A stretch of DNA of 64,000 nucleotides. Source: CAYNRE01 sp964399535 (GTDB lineage Bacteria > Planctomycetota > Planctomycetia > Pirellulales > CAYNRE01). The stretch lies in contig CAYNRE010000027.1 of the NCBI GenBank assembly GCA_964399535.1, positions 186,001-250,000 on the forward strand. The letters run 5' to 3'. Below are positions 8,843 to 16,707 of the stretch, piece after piece. How positions within the stretch are numbered: the stretch's first letter is position 1; each line of letters begins with the position of its first letter. The notes beneath the pieces were generated by a model. It was given only the letters and a program-made list of their open reading frames with translations, had not been told where the DNA came from and made no database searches. The position numbers and the translations under genes are program-made.

Positions 8843-10247
8843 CGGCGGCAACCGGGGCAGAGCAGGGGGTGGGGGCCGGCTGAGTCAGCAGCAGGGCCGC
8901 TGTTTCTTCTGCCAGCTTGACGGTTTCGTTCACGTTGAGGGTCCCGCTGGCAATTTGGTACGAGCCCGCCAGATACACGCCCGGCAGCGAGGTGACATGG
9001 CCCGGGCAGCGATCCGAGTAGCCCAGCGTCGAGAGGGCCAGCACCCGCCGCACCCGCGAAACGCGGAAGGCCTGTACGTCGTCGCGGCGGAACTGGGGAA
9101 TCATTCGCTCCAGGGCCGACACGAACCGCTCGCGCAGCTCGTCGTCGGGCGCCTCGAGCAGCGGGTCGGCCGCATCGACATACTTGGGCAGGTACACCAG
9201 GTGCCGGCCGCCCAACTCGGCCGGGTCGACCAGGGTGGTCATCTCGATCACCGCCGTGAACGGGACCCAGGAATCGGTGATGTTGGTGACGTAGTAGCCT
9301 TGCAGCGGATTGCGCACCAGCAGCGAGGCACAGACGATGCCCTGGTACTGGATTCCCTCGAGCCGCGATCGCTCGCCGGAGGAGAGCTGAGGGCAAAGCC
9401 CCGCGGCCAGCGGCGCGGGCGAGGTAATCACCACGCGGTCGAAGCCGCGCTCGCTACCGTCGGCCAGCCGCAGCTGTACCGTTCCCCGGCCGTGGGTGAC
9501 TCGCTGCACGGCCTGGCCGGTAACCAGTTCCACGCCCTGGCCCCGCAAATGCTCGGCCAGCCGCGCCAGCACCGTGGCATAGCCCCCCGGCACGTAGCCA
9601 AACATTTCTTTCTTGAGCCCGGTGCGCCGGGCCGCGTACAGGCGGTTGATCGTGGCCCAAATAAACGCGGCCGAGGTACGTCGATAGTTTTCCCCCAGCT
9701 TGGCCCGCAACAGCGGCAGCCAAATCTTTTCAAAGGTACGGGCGCCCGAAAGCTTTCGCAGCCAGTCGGCCACGGGAATTTGTTCCAGCCGCCGCCAATC
9801 GGTGATTCGCGCGGCATAGGCGATGGTGGCGCCCAGCCGCAGCTTGTCGACCAGACCGAGCGGCGGAAAGCGGAGAAACTCCCAACTGCTGGAGAGCGAG
9901 TACCAGCGGCCGTCGGTGTAGAAGCCCGTCTTGGTTTCCACCCAACGAATGCACTCGTCCAGGTTCAGTTCGCGGAGCAGGTTGCGCAGGTGTTGGTCCG
10001 AAAGTAGCGTCACATGGTAGTGGCGATCCCACACCACGTCGCCCAGTTGCCAGGCCGAGGCCAATCCGCCCAATTCGGGCGCGGCCTCGAACAGGGTGAC
10101 CGACTTGCCGGCTTGGGCTAGCCGCAGGGCCAAGGTGAGGCCCAGAAAACCACCCCCCACGATGGCCCACGATTCGGCAGCGGGGTCGGCAGCGGGGTTG
10201 GCGGCGGGGTTGGCGGCGGGGTCGCGGCTGGAGTCGCTGGCGCTCAC
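8817..10247 (-). CDS. FAD-dependent amine-oxidase-like oxidoreductase
   Basis: A 476-residue flavoprotein of the protoporphyrinogen oxidase/UDP-galactopyranose mutase-like superfamily. The dinucleotide-binding motif IVGGGFLGLTLA is at about 29-40, followed by LFEAAPELGGLA. Members found in polysaccharide loci are usually annotated only as NAD(P)/FAD-dependent oxidoreductases; whether this one modifies a sugar nucleotide or a lipid-linked sugar is unknown. The GTG at 10247 overlaps the upstream stop as GTGA and is preferred to the longer open frame, whose Arg-rich leader would overlap the acetyltransferase gene by 190 bp. Residues 9-24 are four (D/N)PAA repeats just before the FAD fold. Confidence 0.82.
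   Translation of the reverse strand: MSASDSSRDPAANPAANPAADPAAESWAIVGGGFLGLTLALRLAQAGKSVTLFEAAPELGGLASAWQLGDVVWDRHYHVTLLSDQHLRNLLRELNLDECIRWVETKTGFYTDGRWYSLSSSWEFLRFPPLGLVDKLRLGATIAYAARITDWRRLEQIPVADWLRKLSGARTFEKIWLPLLRAKLGENYRRTSAAFIWATINRLYAARRTGLKKEMFGYVPGGYATVLARLAEHLRGQGVELVTGQAVQRVTHGRGTVQLRLADGSERGFDRVVITSPAPLAAGLCPQLSSGERSRLEGIQYQGIVCASLLVRNPLQGYYVTNITDSWVPFTAVIEMTTLVDPAELGGRHLVYLPKYVDAADPLLEAPDDELRERFVSALERMIPQFRRDDVQAFRVSRVRRVLALSTLGYSDRCPGHVTSLPGVYLAGSYQIASGTLNVNETVKLAEETAALLLTQPAPTPCSAPVAADAPLAPAC
10176..10223. repeat. Four 12-bp in-frame tandem repeats
   Basis: Four units of GGC(A/G)GCGGGGT(T/C), seen on the plus strand, encode the DPAA-NPAA-NPAA-DPAA linker at the start of the flavoprotein. 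Units differ at only two positions, so copy number could change by slippage without a frameshift. Confidence 0.9.
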
Positions 10248-10960
10248 GACCGGACCTCCGGCAGGCTGGTGCCACAGCCTCCAGGGTGGCTTTCGCCTAA
10301 GTCGGGCGGAGCAAGCTCGGTCAACTGGCCGTCGACGACCTCGTAGGGCAGCGAGCAAGCCGAGCAGCGGAGAGGGCCGTCGGGCGGACGCTCGCCGGGG
10401 GCGAAGCGCACCAGCGGTTCGCCGCAGCGACAAACCAGGCCCACCGACCGGGCCGGCTGGCCGAACACCAGGTGGAAATCGGGCACGCTTCGGGTCACCA
10501 CCGAGCCCATGCCGACCATGGCAAAGCGGCCAATGACCAGGTTGCTGCCGATCCGGCAGCCCGCCCCGATCGTGGCTCCGGCCGCGACCCGGGTGGTTTG
10601 CGTATGTTCGTCGGGGTCCGATCCGCGGAGCGATTTCAGGTCGGGGGTGGTGGCCCGGGGAAAGCGGTCGTTGGTAAAGATGGTGCCGGCGCTGATCATC
10701 ACTCCGTCTTCAATGGTCACCGCGGTGCAGATATAGACCATGGCGTTGATTTTGACCCGGTCGCCGATCGTGACGCCGTAGGCGATGTAGGTTTTCTCGC
10801 CGACGATGCACTCGGCGCCGATGCGGGTATCGTGGCGGATGTGGACGTTGTCCCAGACCGCGGTCCCTGGCCCGAGCTCGACGCGCGGCTCGATGATGGC
10901 CGTGGGGTGCACGCGTGCCGGGGGCAGGGGAGCGACCTGGCGGGCCGGGGCGGAGGTCAT
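10244..10960 (-). CDS. Left-handed beta-helix acyltransferase (WbpD/WlbB-like) with zinc ribbon tail
   Basis: A 238-residue hexapeptide-repeat transferase. Imperfect hexad repeats of the form [LIV]-G-x4 cover about residues 16-160 (HPTAIIEP, VELGPGTAVWDN, and so on), and TIFTNDRFPR near 93-102 plus AGATIGAGCRIG near 127-138 are typical of UDP-3-amino-sugar N-acetyltransferases of the WbpD family. The C-terminus adds a four-Cys ribbon (C177, C179, C199, C202), an unusual but known extension. Gene order aminotransferase, Gfo/Idh/MocA dehydrogenase, acetyltransferase, all with ATGA overlaps, supports synthesis of an N-acetylated amino-sugar nucleotide. Confidence 0.85.
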   Translation of the reverse strand: MTSAPARQVAPLPPARVHPTAIIEPRVELGPGTAVWDNVHIRHDTRIGAECIVGEKTYIAYGVTIGDRVKINAMVYICTAVTIEDGVMISAGTIFTNDRFPRATTPDLKSLRGSDPDEHTQTTRVAAGATIGAGCRIGSNLVIGRFAMVGMGSVVTRSVPDFHLVFGQPARSVGLVCRCGEPLVRFAPGERPPDGPLRCSACSLPYEVVDGQLTELAPPDLGESHPGGCGTSLPEVRS

Positions 10961-11994
10961 TTACGGGCCACCTCGGCATCGCTGCCGGTGGTTTCTCCCT
11001 CGGCCAGGCCGGGGAAAATCGAGGTCCACTGGCTGCGGTGCAGGGCCTGGTAGGCCGTTTCCACCACTTCCACGCTGGCCAGGGCGTCGTCGGGCGAAAT
11101 CACCAGCGGCTCGTCGCCGCGGAGATGGGCGGCGAAGTTATCGAGCTGCGCGCGGAAGGCCTGCAGTTTGTCGTAGCCGGAGCCGAAAGTGACCCAGTCT
11201 TGGCCGCTGGGGCGGTACTGCGACTGGCGCCACCCCACCGAGATGGTGCCCTCGGAGCCGTAGATGTTGATGTAGCTAGGCAGCTCCTTGTTGATGCTCC
11301 AGGAAAGGTCGATGCTGCCCATGACTCCGCTGGTGCTGACCACCATGATGCGGACGGTTTCCTCGACGGCCAACCCCTGGGTGCGCTGCCCCTCGATTAC
11401 CTGCAATTCGGCCAAAGGACCCAGGAAAAAGCGCATGATGTCGACCGAGTGTGTGCCGTTGTCGATGAGCACGCCCCCCCCGGAAATCTCGGCCCGCGAG
11501 TTCCAGCGGTTGCGCATGTCGACCTTCGAGGTGAAGGCGTTTTCAAAGAGCACCACCTGGCCAATGGCGCCCGAGTCGACCAAGCGCTTGGCTTCGGCCA
11601 CGTCGGCTACGTAGCGGAACTTCGAGGCCATGGTCAGCGTGCAGCCGGTGCGCTTGGCGGCCGCCAGCATGCGCCGGGCGCTGTCGCTGTCGATCGCCAA
11701 GGGTTTTTCACAGAGCACGTTGACCCGGGCCGCCAGGGCATCGCGGCAGATCATTTCGTGCGAGGCCGGCGGCGTGCAGACGACCACCGCGTGCAGCAGC
11801 TCTTTCTTAAGCAGTTCGGTGTGCGAGCCGTAACTGGGAATACCCAGCGGCTCGGCCAGCGCGGCAGCCGCCTCGGGGCGCACGTCGGCGATGGCAATGA
11901 GCTGCGCTCGCTGGGCGGCGCCAAAGGCATGCAGGTAGCTTTGGGCGATGCCGCCGGCGCCGATCAAGCCGAAACGAACGGGTCGATCGTTCAT
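10957..11994 (-). CDS. Gfo/Idh/MocA family NAD(P)-dependent sugar dehydrogenase
   Basis: A 345-residue oxidoreductase. The Rossmann motif GLIGAGGIAQ is at about 9-18, the family EKP signature (CEKPLA) at about 95-100, and the catalytic D-x3-H pair in LIDNGTHSVDI at about 176-186. Located between a DegT-type aminotransferase and a WbpD-like acetyltransferase, it most likely oxidises C3 of a UDP-hexuronate or UDP-HexNAc so that the aminotransferase can act, as WbpB does. A WbpA-type 6-dehydrogenase is not in the window, so the exact sugar is open. ATG at 11994 overlaps the aminotransferase stop. Confidence 0.88.
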   Translation of the reverse strand: MNDRPVRFGLIGAGGIAQSYLHAFGAAQRAQLIAIADVRPEAAAALAEPLGIPSYGSHTELLKKELLHAVVVCTPPASHEMICRDALAARVNVLCEKPLAIDSDSARRMLAAAKRTGCTLTMASKFRYVADVAEAKRLVDSGAIGQVVLFENAFTSKVDMRNRWNSRAEISGGGVLIDNGTHSVDIMRFFLGPLAELQVIEGQRTQGLAVEETVRIMVVSTSGVMGSIDLSWSINKELPSYINIYGSEGTISVGWRQSQYRPSGQDWVTFGSGYDKLQAFRAQLDNFAAHLRGDEPLVISPDDALASVEVVETAYQALHRSQWTSIFPGLAEGETTGSDAEVARK

Positions 11995-13238
11995 CGGGGC
12001 TCGCCTTTCGTCGAGAGGTCGGTCAGCGAGTCGCGAATCGACTCGGCCAGGAAATGCACGTGCTCGGCCTGGTAACGCTCGTTCCAGGGCAGCACCAGGA
12101 TCCCCTCCAGGGCATCCCAGGTGCCGGGGAACCGGTCCTTGGAGTAGTCGACCGCCTCGGGCCGCGCCAGCGTGAACGGCCAGCGGCTTTGTCCGAAGGT
12201 CCGCTGTTCTTGAAATACCTGGCAGCGGAAGGCCGGCTTCTGGATATAGCGCGGGGCCGACGCAATCCCCAGCTTCTTCAACCGGGCGGCCAGGCCCACC
12301 GCGCCGCCGGGCACCACGCGGCCATCAACGCGCAGGCAATACTTCCAGTAGGTGTGCTCGCAATCGGCCGGGGCCACGGGTAGCTCGATGCCCGGCAGGT
12401 CGGCCAACAACTCGTTGAGCTGCGCGGCCGCCGCCTGACGCCGCTCGACCGACCAGGCCAGCTTGTCGAGCTGGGCCACGGCCACGGCCCCTTGCAGTTC
12501 GCTGAGCCGGTAGTTCAGCGCCAGGAAGTAATGGTCGGGCTGGGCATCGCCGTAGCCCCAGGCCTTGTTGACGAACAGGAACATCCGGCGCGCCAGGTTC
12601 GAATCGGCCGTTACGACCAGCCCCCCTTCGCCCGTGGTGATGTGTTTACCCTGTTGCAGGCTGAAGCAGCCGATGCTGCCCCAGGCCCCCACCGGGCGGC
12701 CCTGTACCTTGGCCCCAAAGGCCTGGGCACAGTCTTCCACCACGGGCAACCCGTGCTGGTTTGCCAAGGCCATGATCGAGGGCATGTCGCAGGGCAGGCC
12801 GAACAGGTGGGTGACCACGATGGCCCGGGTGCGGTTCGAGATGCGCTCGGCGATGGTCCCCGCGGTGACGTTGCAGGTGCGCGGATCCACGTCGGCGAAG
12901 ACCGGAATGGCGCCCTGGTACAAAATGGGGGTCAGCGCCCCCATGTCGGTAATTGAAGTGGTGATGATTTCATCGCCCGGTTCCAGGTCGAGCGCGGCGA
13001 CGGCCGTATGAACCGCGGCCGAGCCCGAGGCGCAGGCCACGGCCGAGGCAGCGCCCACCAGCGAGGCGAACCGCGTCTCCAGTTCCTTGACGAAGCGCCC
13101 CTTGGTGCTGGTCAGCGTGCCCGAGCGAATGGCTTCGCTCAGCAGTTCCAGTTCTTCGTCGCCCAGGGTTCGTCCCGAGGCATCTTGGTCGGAGGGAAGC
13201 GTAACGACGCGCGAGACGGTATCCAGATGGGAATGCAT
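11991..13238 (-). CDS. DegT/DnrJ/EryC1/StrS PLP-dependent aminotransferase
   Basis: A 415-residue sugar aminotransferase. The PLP lysine is K198 in SLQQGKHITTGEGG, the cofactor-binding Asp lies in VVEDCAQAFGA (about 167-177), and CASGSAAVHTA (about 69-79) forms the phosphate-binding loop. It would transfer an amino group from glutamate to a keto-sugar nucleotide; its partner dehydrogenase is the next gene. The ATG at 13238 is 30 bp after the stop of the deacetylase-glycosyltransferase fusion gene. It is slightly longer than typical (about 370-390) because of extra residues near 310-370. Confidence 0.9.
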   Translation of the reverse strand: MHSHLDTVSRVVTLPSDQDASGRTLGDEELELLSEAIRSGTLTSTKGRFVKELETRFASLVGAASAVACASGSAAVHTAVAALDLEPGDEIITTSITDMGALTPILYQGAIPVFADVDPRTCNVTAGTIAERISNRTRAIVVTHLFGLPCDMPSIMALANQHGLPVVEDCAQAFGAKVQGRPVGAWGSIGCFSLQQGKHITTGEGGLVVTADSNLARRMFLFVNKAWGYGDAQPDHYFLALNYRLSELQGAVAVAQLDKLAWSVERRQAAAAQLNELLADLPGIELPVAPADCEHTYWKYCLRVDGRVVPGGAVGLAARLKKLGIASAPRYIQKPAFRCQVFQEQRTFGQSRWPFTLARPEAVDYSKDRFPGTWDALEGILVLPWNERYQAEHVHFLAESIRDSLTDLSTKGEPR

Positions 13239-13268
13239 GGTGAGCCTCGGGAGGGAACGCGACAGACG

Positions 13269-15101
13269 TTAACCGGCAGATTTTCCAGACGCGGTCAGGG
13301 GTGGGTGCGGAGCCATGGTGGAAACCGGCGGAGCCGCCGACCCGGGGGTCGAAGTGCCGGTCGGCGCTGGGCTCGCCGGAGAATCGCCCAGGGGCGACTT
13401 CAGGCGAGACCAGGCCAGGGCGGACAGGAACCGGAGGTGGCCGCCGACGGTGCGCGCGACGCGCATTTTCGATTGGCCGAAAAGCCGCACGTCGAGCGTG
13501 GCCGGATGCTCGGCAATGGCCCCGGGGCGATCGTCGAGCCGGGTCAACAGTTCGACGATGCCGAGGAAGCCGTCTTCCTTGAGATCGAGCGGCGCCACGG
13601 CCGAACGGCGATACACGCGGAAGCAACTCGTATAGGTCGACAGCGAATGCCGTAGCGCCCGGCGATAGAGCCAACTGGCTCCTCGCGACAGGCCGAGCCG
13701 CCAGGAGGGCACGTTGCGCACCGAGCCCAGCGGGTGGTAGGGCGAAGCGGTGACCAGGTCGACCCCGGGCACCAACCGCGGAATCATGCGCCGCAGTTCC
13801 AGCGGATCGTAGCTGCAGTCGCCGTCGATCGAGCAAACGATTTCGGTTTGTGCCTGGCGAATGCCGGTCAGGATGGCTGCCGACACGCCGCGATTCCGCG
13901 GGTGCCGCACCAGTTGCACCTGTGGCCAGGAGCCGAAGTGTTGCTGCAAACGCTCCCAGGTTTGGTCTTGGCTGCCGTCGTCGACCAGCACGAACGCAAG
14001 CTGGTACTCGCCGGCCAGTTCGCGCCGCAGCGAGCGAAGCGTATTGGCCAGGTAGGCCGTGGTCGACTCTTCGTTGAAGCAGGGAATAACGATGGTGACT
14101 GGCGTGGCCAGGGGCGAGGCCGCGCAGGCCGCCGCGCCCAGGGGGTCGCCGGTTGCGCTTGCGATCGGTTCGTCGGCCACCGCGCGGCTGGGCTCCGACG
14201 GCAAATTCAGGTAATCGGCCACCGCGCCGAACGAGTACCGTTCCAAGTACTCGGCCAGCACCCAGTTCATCTTGGCCAGATTGCGGTAGTGGCGAATCCG
14301 CGACCAGAAGCCCACGCCCGAAAGCCGAGGTTGTTCGGGATCGAGCTCCCAGACATGGAAGTACACCACCAGCGGCGCCGTGTAGTTGGCGTCCCACGCC
14401 GACAAGCCGTGTCGCAAGAGGCGATGGGGCAACTGGCGGAAATAGTTTCCTCCAGCGATGGGCCAAAGCCGCCCGGCCTTTTCCCAGGTAGCCGGCGGAA
14501 GTTCCCAGAGGCGCAGTCCGCCGGCGGTTTCGTGTTCGTGGGCGAAACGCCGCTGGGCATCCAGCCGGCGACGGCCGAGCCAAGGAGCCAGGCTGGAATC
14601 GTAGCGAAAGCCCAACTGGGCCAGCTCGTCCAGGGCCCACAGATCGTCGGGACCGAGCCATTGGTCGGCAATGCGGTAGCCCCACACCCGGCGGCCCGTG
14701 GCCTGCTCCACGGCGTCGCGGCTTCGCAGGGCGTCGTCGCGAAACTGCTCGCGCCCCAACTCGCCGATGCGGCGATGCTCGAAGCCGCTGGCGGCCACTT
14801 CATGGCCACGCTCGGCAACTTCCGCCACCAGCGCCGGGCAGCGCTGGGCAACCCAGCCCGAGACGAAGAAGGTGGCCCGAGTTTGAAAGCGGTCCAGCAG
14901 GTCGAGCGCCCGGTGCGTGCTGGTGTCGAGCCGGGGTTCGAGCCGATCCCAGTGCTCGCGCTGGATCAACCCGCGCAGAGCCCCCACCTGGAAATAATCT
15001 TCCAGGGCCACCGTGAGAATATGTTGGCGCTGGCGGCCACCGGCCCGCGGCGTGGCGGGTGCGGCCGAAAGCGAGGCGGCGGTTTCCAAGTGGCTAATCA
15101 T
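13269..15101 (-). CDS. Fusion of XrtA-type polysaccharide deacetylase (DUF3473) and GT2 glycosyltransferase
   Basis: A 610-residue two-domain protein. Residues 27-310 match the PEP-CTERM/XrtA-locus polysaccharide deacetylase with a DUF3473 tail: ALEDYFQV, ATFFVSGWVAQRCP, RGHEVAA, and later GGNYFRQLPHRL and VYFHVWELDPEQPRL. Residues 340-570 are a GT2/DPM1-like transferase: VTIVIPCFNEES, FVLVDDGSQDQT, and CSIDGDCSYDP as the D-x-D site. Two active-site positions are changed: Ala at 32 replaces the usual Asp, and Ser at 105 replaces the first metal His (H109 is kept). The deacetylase half may be inactive or structural. The ATG at 15101 overlaps the upstream gene by 8 bp. Confidence 0.85.
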   Translation of the reverse strand: MISHLETAASLSAAPATPRAGGRQRQHILTVALEDYFQVGALRGLIQREHWDRLEPRLDTSTHRALDLLDRFQTRATFFVSGWVAQRCPALVAEVAERGHEVAASGFEHRRIGELGREQFRDDALRSRDAVEQATGRRVWGYRIADQWLGPDDLWALDELAQLGFRYDSSLAPWLGRRRLDAQRRFAHEHETAGGLRLWELPPATWEKAGRLWPIAGGNYFRQLPHRLLRHGLSAWDANYTAPLVVYFHVWELDPEQPRLSGVGFWSRIRHYRNLAKMNWVLAEYLERYSFGAVADYLNLPSEPSRAVADEPIASATGDPLGAAACAASPLATPVTIVIPCFNEESTTAYLANTLRSLRRELAGEYQLAFVLVDDGSQDQTWERLQQHFGSWPQVQLVRHPRNRGVSAAILTGIRQAQTEIVCSIDGDCSYDPLELRRMIPRLVPGVDLVTASPYHPLGSVRNVPSWRLGLSRGASWLYRRALRHSLSTYTSCFRVYRRSAVAPLDLKEDGFLGIVELLTRLDDRPGAIAEHPATLDVRLFGQSKMRVARTVGGHLRFLSALAWSRLKSPLGDSPASPAPTGTSTPGSAAPPVSTMAPHPPLTASGKSAG

Positions 15102-16707
15102 GGTAAACGAACGAGCGAACCAACGTGCCCCAAAACGGACGCTCACTCTCGAGGCGGGACTGCTGGCGGAGGACGTTTTCCAGCAGGTCCGAGCGAGGCT
15201 CGATCCCCTGGAACTTGCGGGTGCAGGCGGTCACAAGCCAAAAGCGCTGCCCGGGCCGGACCGTTTGGCGGAGAACGTCGCGTACCTCTGACTCATCGAA
15301 GATTACGCAGGCGTTAGGTACATAATGATCTAAAGGTAAAGGCCGGGGAAGCGGAATTACCAAATTGTTTCCCTGGTAGGTAGCTTCTACCGGCAGTTCG
15401 ATGTGGTTGATAAACGTCAGAATCGGCTCATCCGGCCCCGCTTCGGCCTCCAGGTACCGGGCCACCCGGTTCCAGTCGCCTTCCTTGGCGAGCCGGGAGT
15501 GCTGGGCATAGAGCCTGGGCACATCGAACCCCCAAAGCACCAGCACGGTGAGCCACACGGCCGGGCGCCAGCGGAGGGCGACCGCCCAGCTCAGAATCAC
15601 CAGCAGCAGCGGCAAAAGCAGCGAGACGGTGTAACGAGGGATGAAAAAATCGGGCCCCAGCCCCCACCGCAGGGCTAGAAAAAACGCGCTCTGGGTCGCC
15701 AGGATGCTCACCATGGCCAGCTGCCGCTCGTTCCAGCGGCGGGCCAGCAGCGTTACCACTCCGACCAGGAATGCCCCGCGGCAAAGCCAATCGCGCAGCA
15801 CCACCCACCGCGAAAACGCTTCCGCATTCTGCCAGGGTAGGGGCACCGCGTAGTCTTGAAGCCGCCAATAGGTTTCGCTCAGGGCTTCCAGCGGCGCCCC
15901 GTGGTTGGAACTCGGGGCCGTACCGGTATGGGTCCGAAACTGCCCCGCCAGCGGCCAAAGCATGGGCGTAAACAGCCCGCCCACCAGGGCCATGCCCGAG
16001 ATGTATCGCACCAGGGGGCGCCAGCGGCGCCCCACCAGCAACGCCGCGGCGTTGGCCACGAGCAGGAAGCCCAGGTAGTACTGGGTGGTCAGGGCCACCA
16101 GAGCCAGCACCAGATACCGGCGACGCGCGCCGGGCTTCTCGTCGCCGAGGAAGTAACCGTCGAGAAACTCGACCAGCATCCAGGCCGAGAGCGCGATCAC
16201 CATGGCGTAGCAGCGGGCCTCGGTTGCCGACCAGACCGAGATCGGGTTCAAGCCCACCAACAGCGTAAGCAAGGCGGGGTGCGTCTCGGGCAGCACGCGA
16301 CGCGAAATCCGGGCCCCCTGCGCCATGGCCAGCAAGATGCAGCCGATCGAAAATAGCCGGGCCCAGACCAGCGAATGGTTTACCAGCCGCCAGAGCGAAA
16401 GCACGACAAAGTAGGTCGGGGGCTGGCATTCGAAATAAATCGCCGATCGCAGGGCGAATCGTGGCCCCTGGGCCGTGGAATGCAGCGTGAAGGCTTCGTC
16501 CTGCCAGATGTTGAGCGTCGCCGCCAGGGCAGTCAGCCCCACGAGCTCCACGGCCAACACCAGGGGCAGCCAGTAACGGGCCAACCAGCTCGACACGCCT
16601 CCCTGAGCCAACGGCGCGCGCTGCTCGCCGGCATGGCCGGGGCCCTCGCCGCGCGGGGCGTATTCGGTCTCCCGCTCGGTGGCCGTGCTCAAGATTAAGG
16701 TACTCAC
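15094..16707 (-). CDS. GT39/GT83-like membrane glycosyltransferase (GT-C)
   Basis: A 537-residue integral membrane protein with about ten hydrophobic helices. After the first helix comes NIWQDEAFTLHS (about 66-77), matching the Asp-Glu of the first periplasmic loop of GT-C enzymes that use polyprenyl-phosphate donors. The rest is weakly conserved, as usual in this family. Its GTG start (16707) overlaps the upstream GT4 stop as GTGA. With the transferase at 5074-6789 it makes two GT-C enzymes in the locus, implying at least one sugar is added on the periplasmic side. Confidence 0.75.
   Translation of the reverse strand: MSTLILSTATERETEYAPRGEGPGHAGEQRAPLAQGGVSSWLARYWLPLVLAVELVGLTALAATLNIWQDEAFTLHSTAQGPRFALRSAIYFECQPPTYFVVLSLWRLVNHSLVWARLFSIGCILLAMAQGARISRRVLPETHPALLTLLVGLNPISVWSATEARCYAMVIALSAWMLVEFLDGYFLGDEKPGARRRYLVLALVALTTQYYLGFLLVANAAALLVGRRWRPLVRYISGMALVGGLFTPMLWPLAGQFRTHTGTAPSSNHGAPLEALSETYWRLQDYAVPLPWQNAEAFSRWVVLRDWLCRGAFLVGVVTLLARRWNERQLAMVSILATQSAFFLALRWGLGPDFFIPRYTVSLLLPLLLVILSWAVALRWRPAVWLTVLVLWGFDVPRLYAQHSRLAKEGDWNRVARYLEAEAGPDEPILTFINHIELPVEATYQGNNLVIPLPRPLPLDHYVPNACVIFDESEVRDVLRQTVRPGQRFWLVTACTRKFQGIEPRSDLLENVLRQQSRLESERPFWGTLVRSFVYHD

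Noticed and set aside
8793..10007. Long plus-strand open frame (about 400 codons) opposite the flavoprotein gene
   Set aside because: It mirrors a well-supported minus-strand gene; in GC-rich DNA antisense frames stay open by codon bias. Its translation has no family signature.
10915..12075. Plus-strand frame of 386 codons opposite the Gfo/Idh/MocA gene
   Set aside because: Antisense to a gene with clear Rossmann and EKP motifs; product is Gly/His/Gln-rich with no domain.
13734..15317. Plus-strand frame of 527 codons opposite the deacetylase-GT2 fusion
   Set aside because: Antisense shadow of a recognised two-domain protein; no motif of its own.
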